Of a DNA stretch of 7,163 nt, positions 1-5,141 are shown piece by piece. Source of the stretch: an uncultured Peptococcaceae bacterium (GTDB taxonomy: Bacteria; Bacillota; Peptococcia; Peptococcales; Peptococcaceae); assembly GCA_958451915.1 (NCBI GenBank), contig CAUDRX010000120.1, positions 1 through 7,163 on the forward strand, given 5' to 3'. Each line of letters opens with the position of its first letter. The stretch's first letter is position 1. Both the position numbers and the translations under genes were made by a program. Below the pieces are notes generated by a model that was not told the origin of the DNA, searched no databases, and was given only the letters and a program-made list of their open reading frames with translations.

Positions 1-308
1 CCACTGACGCCGTTTGCTATTTCCTGCTCCGTGCGAGGCAGGAATTTAGTAGCAACGACAACCTGATCGCGCTGGGCAAAATCTTTCAGCGCACGACCTA
101 GGTACTGCTCACTGGTGCCGCTCTGATAGCCAATGGCCGTGTCAAAGAAATTGACACCGCAGTCCAACCCGTGCTTTACAATCTCACGGGTCTGGTCTTC
201 TCCAACGGTCCAGCTGTGCTGCCCATTACCAGGATCGCCGAACCCCATACAGCCCATGCAGATGCGGGAAACGGTCAGGTCAGAATTGCCAAGTGTTGTG
301 TATTTCAT
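1..308 (-). CDS. Aldo/keto reductase, N-terminal part (runs off left edge)
   Basis: The first 102 residues of an NAD(P)H-dependent aldo/keto reductase, an (alpha/beta)8-barrel oxidoreductase that reduces aldehydes and ketones in the cytoplasm. It begins MKYTTLGNSDLTVSRICMG, the usual opening strand pair of the family. The catalytic Asp and Tyr fall at about D56 and Y61 (FFDTAIGYQSGTSEQYLG) and the catalytic Lys at about K88 (VVATKF). The rest, including the catalytic His and the cofactor-binding end, lies outside the window. The ATG follows AAAGGA with about 10 bases of spacing. It starts 39 bases after the peptidase gene, so it is probably co-transcribed with it. The N-terminal pattern resembles the long-form 'YajO/YccK-like' reductases rather than the short family represented by the gene at 4134-5003. 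The substrate cannot be told. Confidence 0.93.
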   Translation of the reverse strand, partial: MKYTTLGNSDLTVSRICMGCMGFGDPGNGQHSWTVGEDQTREIVKHGLDCGVNFFDTAIGYQSGTSEQYLGRALKDFAQRDQVVVATKFLPRTEQEIANGVS

Positions 309-347
309 GATTCATTCGTCCTTTCGTTGAATACCAGGATTCTCTAT

Positions 348-1112
348 TCAAGCTGGCTGTACCGTTACAGCGCGCTGGCCCATGGCCTCAAAGCTTTGCC
401 AGAAGGTATCTTTCTGCACATAGCGCCAGCCGCTGAGGGGATCGGCGATTCGAAAGAAGCCGTTCTCAAAGCCTGCGATGACGACACAGTGCAAATTGCC
501 GTAGGGGATATAGGTCGTTCCGTCAGGCACTGTCCAGGCGCTGTCGGGAAGATAATTCGGACGCTCGTAGCCCAGGGTGACCCATGCGATCACAGGCATA
601 CCCTCCTTCGCCAGATCGATCAGAGCCTCGCGGTCAATACCGGAAAACCGTTGCATGCGCGCATCACTCTCATTGTCTTTAAGCCAGTCATTGCCGGCGC
701 GAAGGATCGGCTCCTCAAAGCAGTACCATCCGCCAGGCGCCTGCACTGCATCACCGACGTAATATTGTTCCGGTGAAACGCTGTACCGCTCGCCTCCCAC
801 CGTCACCATCGCCTGTCGAGGCAGGTAGTTTTCATAGAGGCTTACATGGTCGATGGGGTAGCCAGCTGCTGTCAAAGCCATTGCCAGACTTGTCACCTCG
901 CAGCCATTGGGCAGGGCAGGATTCTGCAGAATAATATCGACCGGCGAAAAATTTGCAGAAGTGTTGCTACCGTTTTGGTTCGCTTCCTGGGCAACGGCCG
1001 ACTGGCTACAGAGATAACAATTGTTTCCCTGAAAGCCAACAGTATTCAGGCCAATGCCTTGCGCAACGAACGCAATGAGCATATAGATGACGCGTCGTCC
1101 GAAAGTCGTCAT
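348..1112 (-). CDS. C39-type (papain-like) cysteine peptidase, membrane-anchored or secreted
   Basis: A 254-residue protein of the Peptidase_C39_2 type. The expected catalytic elements are visible: an oxyanion Gln at about Q63 (ILQNPALPNGCE), the nucleophile C71 in LPNGCEVTSLAMAL, the catalytic His H208 in YGNLHCVVIAGF, and the Asp D224 in FRIADPLSGW. Residues 8-28 form a hydrophobic stretch after FGRR, so the protein is probably exported and stays anchored or is cleaved; residues 38-57 look like a flexible linker. This family is related to the bacteriocin-processing fold, but no ABC transporter domain or leader-peptide gene is present here, so the substrate is unknown. The ATG follows AAAGGTGG. 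It lies 34 bases after the DUF362 remnant and 39 before the next aldo/keto reductase. It is intact, although the gene upstream of it is broken. Confidence 0.88.
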   Translation of the reverse strand: MTTFGRRVIYMLIAFVAQGIGLNTVGFQGNNCYLCSQSAVAQEANQNGSNTSANFSPVDIILQNPALPNGCEVTSLAMALTAAGYPIDHVSLYENYLPRQAMVTVGGERYSVSPEQYYVGDAVQAPGGWYCFEEPILRAGNDWLKDNESDARMQRFSGIDREALIDLAKEGMPVIAWVTLGYERPNYLPDSAWTVPDGTTYIPYGNLHCVVIAGFENGFFRIADPLSGWRYVQKDTFWQSFEAMGQRAVTVQPA

Positions 1113-1146
1113 TGTGCATCAGCCACCTTTCCTTCACGTGTAAAAT

Positions 1147-1399
1147 TTATGCGTCCATTCTCTTCACAAGGTCAGCAATGAGATCTGGCTGCAGGTAATT
1201 GCTGTCATCCTCACCGATGCTGATCTTGAAAGCTACATCTCTGTCGGGGATGGTAAAGTCCAGGGCGTGACAAATATCTAGCAGTCCTTGCGCACTGATG
1301 TCTGTTGTCATTTACACGACGGGAGCATCTGTCGTTTCATCGATCACAGAGTGCAATAAGAAGCAGCATCAGAGTGTTGAGGGTGAATAATCGTCTCAA
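1147..1399 (-). pseudogene. DUF362 family remnant (frameshifted, nonsense, C-terminally truncated)
   Basis: The longest intact piece is a 54-residue frame from ATG 1311 to TAA 1147, beginning MTTDISAQGLLDICHALDF and ending LIADLVKRMDA. From memory of the family this matches the start of DUF362 (putative ferredoxin-like or metal-binding) proteins, in which xAPVVYMTTDIS... and KISTGE...L.P.LI.DLV are typical. In the same frame just upstream the sequence reads IDETTDAPVV, then TAA at 1312-1314 exactly where the family usually has Tyr. A different frame further upstream reads like a signal peptide from TTG 1399 (RRLFTLNTLMLLLIALC), overlapping the stop of the DUF4405 gene, so a frameshift near 1345 is likely. 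After residue 54 the family's long C-terminal part is missing and the peptidase gene follows. The 54-residue frame could still be translated. The family call rests on pattern memory. Confidence 0.6.
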
Positions 1400-2163
1400 G
1401 GCTCTCTCTTCTGAACTCTGTTGTTGCTGTAGGTTGTCTTCCTATCCAGTTGCGTGTGGATACTCTTCGCCTTCGCTGTGTATGTTCGTCGCAGCAACTG
1501 GCTGCCGCAGTGGCTAAGAAAGATAAAAAAGCCCATAATAGCAAACATATCGATGTAGAAAAGGGGCGCGGGCTCCGAGAAATCAAGAAAAACAAACTCC
1601 GTGCGCAGCAACATCACGTCCGGGAATCCTCTCCAGATGAAAGCACAGAGGCCATAGAAAGCAGCCGCTGTTGCCAGGAGCGGCGCCAGAATCATCGGTG
1701 TTTTTTCTCTCCCAGCTGGGTGCTGGCGTCTGCGGACTGCGTCGATGACCATGCGCCAATGCAGCCCGAGGTGCAGCGCTATCAGCACAAATCCCCAGTG
1801 TGACGCCACCAGATGCAACCGCCGCGCCACACTCAGGCTGCCCGGAAGATTGAGTGTGTCGAAGACATGTGTACTCATCATCATGCCGCTGACCGCCAGG
1901 CTCATCATCGCCACCAGACAGAGAACATTGACAACTACCTGCATCACACGCAACGCGAAGCTGGTCCAGGCGGAAAACGGCGTCCAACGCCCGCGTGCAA
2001 GACTGCGGTACCAGCCGCGATTCAGTACCTGGTGCAACAGGAAGAGTAGCACCATCGCTACTCCAGCCCATTCGTGTGCCGCCTCGCTCCATAGCTGATA
2101 GCCCATGAGAAAGAGCAACACCAGCGTCATGAGCCTGTCTGTGATGCGTCGCAGTTTTTTCAT
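1396..2163 (-). CDS. DUF4405-type cytochrome b-like integral membrane protein
   Basis: A 255-residue polytopic membrane protein with about six hydrophobic segments (roughly residues 11-27, 32-46, 71-97, 118-137, 156-178 and 200-218). Histidines sit in or near the helices: H30 and H44 (HEWAG...LLHQVLNRGWY), H117, H122, H131 and H135 (RLHLVASHWGF...HLGLHW). These are the arrangement expected of DUF4405 / cytochrome b561-like proteins, and some probably bind haem b. A likely role is moving electrons between the quinone pool and a soluble partner; this is inference. ATG 2163 is chosen because AAAGGAGG stands 8 bases before it; a longer frame to 2208 has no such site. It begins 41 bases after the flavin reductase frame, in one operon with it. 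The C-terminal tail after residue 222 is basic and hydrophilic, probably cytoplasmic. Confidence 0.8.
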   Translation of the reverse strand: MKKLRRITDRLMTLVLLFLMGYQLWSEAAHEWAGVAMVLLFLLHQVLNRGWYRSLARGRWTPFSAWTSFALRVMQVVVNVLCLVAMMSLAVSGMMMSTHVFDTLNLPGSLSVARRLHLVASHWGFVLIALHLGLHWRMVIDAVRRRQHPAGREKTPMILAPLLATAAAFYGLCAFIWRGFPDVMLLRTEFVFLDFSEPAPLFYIDMFAIMGFFIFLSHCGSQLLRRTYTAKAKSIHTQLDRKTTYSNNRVQKREP

Positions 2164-2171
2164 CAGGGTCG

Positions 2172-2179
2172 CCTCCTTT
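2172..2179 (-). promoter_or_regulatory. Ribosome binding site of the DUF4405 gene
   Basis: AAAGGAGG on the minus strand, 8 bases before ATG 2163. It decides the start, since the 15 extra codons upstream in the same frame would span this site. Confidence 0.85.
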
Positions 2180-2204
2180 CGTAGATTTTCAGATAATGCT
2201 ACGC

Positions 2205-2741
2205 TCACTGCAATCCTTTGCCCAGTGCGTAAGCAGCCTGTGGATACCGAGAGTGGCGGGTCATCTGTGGCGTGCCGCAGCCGCGTCCGAGCACTGTACC
2301 CATGTCCTCGAGATTGAGATAGCGCACGAGGGTTTTGTAATGGACCTCCAGGGCTTCGAACGTCCAGTCGTCGCTGTTCCAGGCGGCGGCCAGCATGGCT
2401 GACTTCATGTGCTTGCGCTGGATGCTGCTGTTAAAAGCGCAGAAGCGGTCGATAAGAATTTTCAGCTGAGCGGACATGCCGTAATAATACAGCGGCGTGA
2501 CGAAAACCATCATGTCTGCGTTAAAAATCTGGCTACGGATGGCCTCCATCGCGTCCTTCTGTACACAGGGACCCTCGTAGCCACAAGCAACACAGCCGCC
2601 ACAAGGGTGGATATCAACATGAGCAGCATTGACGACCGCTACAGAATGACCGGCCTCTTTTGCGCCCTAAATGAAGGCGTCAGCCAATTGATTGGATGAA
2701 CCGTGGATATTCGGGCTTGATTTCAAAACGATGATGTTCAT
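2205..2741 (-). pseudogene. Flavodoxin-fold NAD(P)H-dependent FMN reductase with in-frame TAG at codon 25
   Basis: Read through, the frame is 178 residues: MNIIVLKSSPNIHGSSNQLA (the FMN phosphate-binding loop with SSP..HGSSN), DAFI, TAG at 2667-2669, then GAKEAGHSVAVVNA and the Cys cluster C47, C50, C53, C59 (PCGGCVACGYEGPC), followed by QKDAM, DMMVFVTPLYYYGMSAQLK and ILIDRF. This is the usual layout of the NADPH-dependent FMN reductase / iron-sulfur flavoprotein-like family, and the length is normal. No frameshift is seen. ATG 2741 follows AAAGGGG. A downstream piece from Met65 (2549) is open, but it lacks the FMN phosphate loop and the Cys cluster, so it should not make a working flavoprotein. 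The gene is therefore probably dead unless TAG is read through. It is first in an operon with the DUF4405 gene, driven by the promoter at 2788-2818. Confidence 0.82.
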
Positions 2742-2772
2742 AATTGATCCCCTTTCGTATGTTCGGTGATTT

Positions 2773-2787
2773 CGATTGTTACAACCG
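2773..2787. promoter_or_regulatory. Putative operator, downstream copy
   Basis: On the minus strand CGGTTGTAACAATCG, containing the dyad TTGT-A-ACAA. It lies just downstream of the -10 box at 2788-2793 and is a near copy of the upstream dyad at 2798-2813, with starts 26 bases apart. A repressor binding both would cover the promoter. No matching regulator gene is obvious in the window. Confidence 0.5.
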
Positions 2788-2818
2788 ATGATAGCATCCG
2801 TTGGTAACAACCGGTCAA
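2788..2818 (-). promoter_or_regulatory. Promoter of the flavin reductase - DUF4405 operon
   Basis: On the minus strand, -35 TTGACC (2818-2813), a 19-base spacer, and -10 TATCAT (2793-2788) with an extended TGC directly before it. The spacer is longer than ideal, but the extended -10 compensates. Transcription would start about 40 bases before ATG 2741. This indicates that the flavin reductase is transcribed separately from the flavodoxin gene ending at 2868. Confidence 0.62.
2798..2813. promoter_or_regulatory. Putative operator, upstream copy
   Basis: On the minus strand CGGTTGTTACCAACGG, an inverted repeat GTTG-N4-CAAC with further symmetry outside it. It lies in the spacer between the -35 and -10 boxes and shares CGGTTGTnAC with the copy at 2773-2787. 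The spacing of 26 bases between starts is about 2.5 helical turns. Confidence 0.55.
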
Positions 2819-2867
2819 GAGAAGCCTCTAAAGATTTTCTAACTGATACTTAGAGAAAACGCCCCGC

Positions 2868-3542
2868 TCAAAAGCCAAGTTCAGCGACCCAACGCTGGAT
2901 ATCTGTCTGAGAATTGGCAGCATCCTCTTCGATGCAATCGAAGATGTTGTCGGAAATCGTCGCATCTGGCAGCGCCTCGCTGATTATATCAACACTGTCT
3001 GCCAGTCCACCGGTGCCATGGGAACAGAAGAGATACACCTGCTTGTCGGAAAGGTCATTCTCTTCGAGGAAAGTTAACAGCGCCACTGGCACACCGTACC
3101 ACCAATTCGGATAGCCAAGAAAGACCACATCATAGTCGTCGATGTTGCGAACATTTTCAGCCAGCGCCGGACGCGCATCCTGACCGCATTCCTCGTTGGC
3201 ACGATCGAGGCAGGCATCCCAGTCACTTGGATATGGTTCGGTAACATGGATCGAAAACAGATCCCCACCCGTCTCTTCCTGTACCCAGCCAGCAAGCTGC
3301 TGAACATTTCCAGGTGGCACCACACTTGGCTAAGACACCGCATCCACTTCCTCGGCTAAATCTGCATTGTCCGCCCAGGAAAAGTATGCAATCAAAATAC
3401 GCGCGTCCTAAGGAAGAGACACCGTTTCGCTCGATGAAGACGATTCTGAACCAATTGCTTCTGAAGAGGCAGCGTCGTTGTTACAGCCAGAAAAGGTCAC
3501 GACCACAGCAAGCGACAGCAAAAATGCAAGTATTTTTTTCAT
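2868..3542 (-). pseudogene. Lipoprotein flavodoxin with two in-frame TAG codons
   Basis: Read through, the frame is 224 residues. It starts MKKILAFLLSLAVVVTFSGC, a type II signal peptide with lipobox FSGC and lipid-bearing C20, followed by a Ser-rich linker. Then comes TAG at 3408-3410 (codon 45), DARILIAYFSWADNADLAEE (the FMN-binding strand of long-chain flavodoxin-like proteins), TAG at 3330-3332 (codon 71), and an intact flavodoxin domain: PPGNVQQLAGWVQEETGG, YDVVFLGYPNWWYGVP (FMN ring-binding Trp/Tyr loop), and VYLFCSHGTGGLADSV. No frameshift is present. ATG 3542 follows AAAGGAG. The piece beyond codon 71 lacks the signal and first strand, so it should not work alone. An exported flavodoxin of this kind would act as an electron carrier outside the membrane. 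It follows the cyclophilin-like gene after a 197-base gap. Confidence 0.82.
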
Positions 3543-3739
3543 TGTGCGAGCTCCTTTCTCAGTGAGAGCGTTATTTCATCGTAAATTCTCCATTATGCTT
3601 GACGGCCACTTAACCGTTAATGAAAATGGAGAAATGATTGCAGGTGATGCCGATGTTTCCAGTATCCGGCTATCCTGTCACTCTTCAAACAACACGCAAT
3701 AATAATCCATGCAAGTGCAAATATATATTTCTATTCTTT
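3543..3739. other. Intergenic gap between cyclophilin-like and flavodoxin genes
   Basis: No convincing gene. Both strands contain short coding-like stretches: plus-strand MLDGHLTVNENGEMIAGDAD from 3597, and on the minus strand SPAIISPFSLTVKWPSS. One is presumably the shadow of the other. They have no start with a good ribosome binding site. The gap contains a possible promoter (3592-3620), and the minus-strand ribosome binding site of the flavodoxin gene lies next to 3543. Confidence 0.4.
3592..3620 (-). promoter_or_regulatory. Possible flavodoxin promoter overlapping an 11-base palindrome
   Basis: On the minus strand, -35 TTAACG (3620-3615), a 17-base spacer, and -10 CATAAT (3597-3592). The -35 matches only 4 of 6 consensus bases. 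A perfect palindrome TTAACCGTTAA (3610-3620) covers the -35 and could be an operator. Confidence 0.35.
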
Positions 3740-4108
3740 CTATGCGCTCTTTTCATCGTCCGAAAGGCTTAATGTTACAGTGATACTCCCCTTGCCAAGG
3801 ACCTGTTTCAGCTTCTCTGATGAGAAATTTATGATGTGCCCTATACGAGTGAAGTTCCAGGTATTTGTTGCGTAGTAGATGACCAGCAGGTTACCCTCCG
3901 ATAGAATCACATCGCCAGACTGGGTGGTAATGTAGGCATCATTGCGCGGCAACTGTACGCCAAAACTGCCAAACTTTTCCATCTTTGCGTAATCTTTCAT
4001 AGGAATAGTCAATGAACCATGACGAAGTAATTGTTTTACTGCTGTCACAGAACTGTTGTCCACCAGTTTCACCTGTAGCGTAATACCATTTACATCAATG
4101 TTCAGCAT
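3740..4108 (-). CDS. Cyclophilin-like fold small protein
   Basis: A 122-residue cytoplasmic protein of the Cyclophil_like2 type, a stand-alone beta-barrel related to peptidyl-prolyl isomerases. The central segment MEKFGSFGVQLPRNDAYITT, followed by SGDVILSEGNLLVIYYATNTWNFTRIGHI, is the family's recognisable core; the N-terminal strands (MLNIDVNGITLQVKLVDNSS) and a C-terminal strand (GSITVTLSL) complete the fold. The biochemical activity of these proteins is not well established, and isomerase function should not be assumed. ATG 4108 follows GGAGG with 6 bases between. The gene begins 25 bases after the aldo/keto reductase stop, so the two form an operon. It ends with TAG, and a second in-frame TAG follows two codons later. 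TAG is therefore used here as an apparent normal stop. Confidence 0.82.
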   Translation of the reverse strand: MLNIDVNGITLQVKLVDNSSVTAVKQLLRHGSLTIPMKDYAKMEKFGSFGVQLPRNDAYITTQSGDVILSEGNLLVIYYATNTWNFTRIGHIINFSSEKLKQVLGKGSITVTLSLSDDEKSA

Positions 4109-4133
4109 ATTTTTCCTCCATTTCTGTACGTGT

Positions 4134-5003
4134 TTACAAGAGACTTGTCAACACAGGATTGTTAAGATAATCGTAGACACGGCGCACCTCAGCAACATCG
4201 CGAGTGTCAAGCATAGATGGCGTAAGTTTGTCAAGCGTTTCAATCACCGTTATATCATCAGCATCAAGAGAGAAATCCCAAATGTTCATGTTTTCCGCCA
4301 TTCGGCTTGGATGCACCGTCTTTGGAATGACCACGATGCCTTGCTCAATATTCCAGCGCAGAATGACCTGAGCCGGCGTTTTGCCGTGCTTGGCGGCAAT
4401 CTTTGCCAACACAGGTTCTGCAAACATGCCCTTCAATCCTTCGGCAAATGGCGCCCAGGCTTCAGGCTGCACATCCAGCTCACGCATCAGGGCCAGCTCA
4501 TCTGTGCGTTGGTAATGAGGATGATGTTCGATTTGGTTGACCATCGGACGAATGTGCGCGTTGTAGCAGAGATCGAGCAGGCGATCGGCGTGAAAATTAC
4601 ATACACCAATGGCTCGTACACGTCTGTCTTCATACAATTTCTCCATTGCACGCCAACTGCCATAATAATCACCTAGTGGCATATGGATCAGATAGAGATC
4701 GAGATAATCGAGACCGAGCTTAGCCAATGATCTTTCGAATGCTGCCATAGTCTTATCGTAACCCATCTCTTGAATATAAGCTTTTGTCGTGATAAAAAGT
4801 TCTTCTCTAGGAACACCGCAGCATGAAATAGCACGACCAACAGCTGCTTCATTCTGATAGGAACTGGCAGTATCGATGAGGCGATAACCGGTATGGATGG
4901 CATCAATGACTACCTGCTCGCAATCGGCCTCAGTGATCTGAAAGACTCCGAAGCCCTCCAGAGGAATACCGACGCCATTTGCTAGTTTGATCTGTGGAAT
5001 CAC
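4134..5003 (-). CDS. Aldo/keto reductase (short, YvgN / 2,5-diketogluconate reductase-like)
   Basis: A complete 289-residue NAD(P)H-dependent reductase. The catalytic tetrad is present: D44 (RLIDTA), Y49 (SSYQNE), K74 (ITTKAY) and H107 (YLIHMP). The signature GYRLIDTASSYQNEAAVGRA and the phosphate-binding end IPKTVHPSRMAENMNI (about residues 226-241) are intact. The length fits the short aldo/keto reductase subfamily that reduces methylglyoxal, other aldehydes or keto-sugars; the substrate is not known. GTG 5003 is chosen as the start because AAAGGAGG stands 6 bases before it and the protein then begins MIPQIKLANGVGIP as expected. An ATG at 5078 would add 25 residues and lie upstream of the promoter. 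It is divergent from a LysR gene, which is its likely regulator, and is followed by the cyclophilin-like gene. Confidence 0.93.
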   Translation of the reverse strand: MIPQIKLANGVGIPLEGFGVFQITEADCEQVVIDAIHTGYRLIDTASSYQNEAAVGRAISCCGVPREELFITTKAYIQEMGYDKTMAAFERSLAKLGLDYLDLYLIHMPLGDYYGSWRAMEKLYEDRRVRAIGVCNFHADRLLDLCYNAHIRPMVNQIEHHPHYQRTDELALMRELDVQPEAWAPFAEGLKGMFAEPVLAKIAAKHGKTPAQVILRWNIEQGIVVIPKTVHPSRMAENMNIWDFSLDADDITVIETLDKLTPSMLDTRDVAEVRRVYDYLNNPVLTSLL

Positions 5004-5009
5004 AATGAT

Positions 5010-5017
5010 CCTCCTTT
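5010..5017 (-). promoter_or_regulatory. Ribosome binding site deciding the GTG start of the aldo/keto reductase
   Basis: AAAGGAGG on the minus strand, 6 bases before GTG 5003. It lies inside the longer open frame that reaches ATG 5078, which argues against that upstream start. Confidence 0.85.
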
Positions 5018-5034
5018 CGTATATTCTTAGTTTC

Positions 5035-5063
5035 AGTATAGAAAGATTGAATATAAATGACAA
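5035..5063 (-). promoter_or_regulatory. Promoter of the aldo/keto reductase - cyclophilin operon
   Basis: On the minus strand, -35 TTGTCA (5063-5058), a spacer of exactly 17 bases, and -10 TATACT (5040-5035). Each box differs from consensus at one position. It is back to back with the LysR promoter, with 27 bases between the two -35 boxes. Confidence 0.72.
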
Positions 5064-5090
5064 ACAGCTATTTTTCATGCGTTTCTATCG

Positions 5091-5119
5091 TTTACAGGAA
5101 TGATATCGAGTGTTATGAT
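5091..5119 (+). promoter_or_regulatory. Promoter of the LysR-type regulator gene
   Basis: -35 TTTACA (5091-5096), a 17-base spacer, and -10 TATGAT (5114-5119) preceded by an extended TGT. The start of transcription would be near 5126, leaving a leader of only about 16 bases that barely includes the AGGAGG at 5128-5133. The short direct repeat TATCG at 5086-5090 and 5104-5108 flanks the -35 box and might be part of an autoregulatory site. Confidence 0.68.
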
Positions 5120-5127
5120 GTGATTAT

Positions 5128-5133
5128 AGGAGG
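5128..5133 (+). promoter_or_regulatory. Ribosome binding site of the LysR-type gene
   Basis: AGGAGG, 8 bases before ATG 5142. An in-frame GTG at 5133 overlaps this site, so ATG 5142 is the better start. Confidence 0.85.
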
Positions 5134-5141
5134 TGTCGAAT

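Noticed and set aside
171..1181. Plus-strand open frames at 171-776 and 846-1181
   Set aside because: They are antisense to the C39 peptidase and reductase genes, have no family features and lack ribosome binding sites.
1583..2098. Minus-strand frame 1583-2092 and plus-strand frames 1745-2098
   Set aside because: They overlap the DUF4405 gene in other frames; the DUF4405 frame has a clear membrane pattern and a strong ribosome binding site.
2164..2208. Longer start at 2208 for the DUF4405 protein
   Set aside because: The added codons run through the AAAGGAGG that serves ATG 2163.
2826..2855. CTCTAA...TTAGAG hairpin as a terminator after the flavodoxin gene
   Set aside because: Only a 6-base AT-rich stem with no run of Ts after it on either strand.
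2667..3410. Pyrrolysine coding as the explanation of the TAG codons
   Set aside because: No PYLIS-like element or pyl gene is visible, these families have no known pyrrolysine members, and TAG is also used as an apparent normal stop at 3740.
4056..4676. 206-codon plus-strand frame
   Set aside because: It lies opposite the well-supported aldo/keto reductase and has no recognisable domain.
5004..5078. Upstream ATG 5078 for the aldo/keto reductase
   Set aside because: It would lie upstream of the promoter, and the added residues do not fit the family; GTG 5003 has a strong ribosome binding site.
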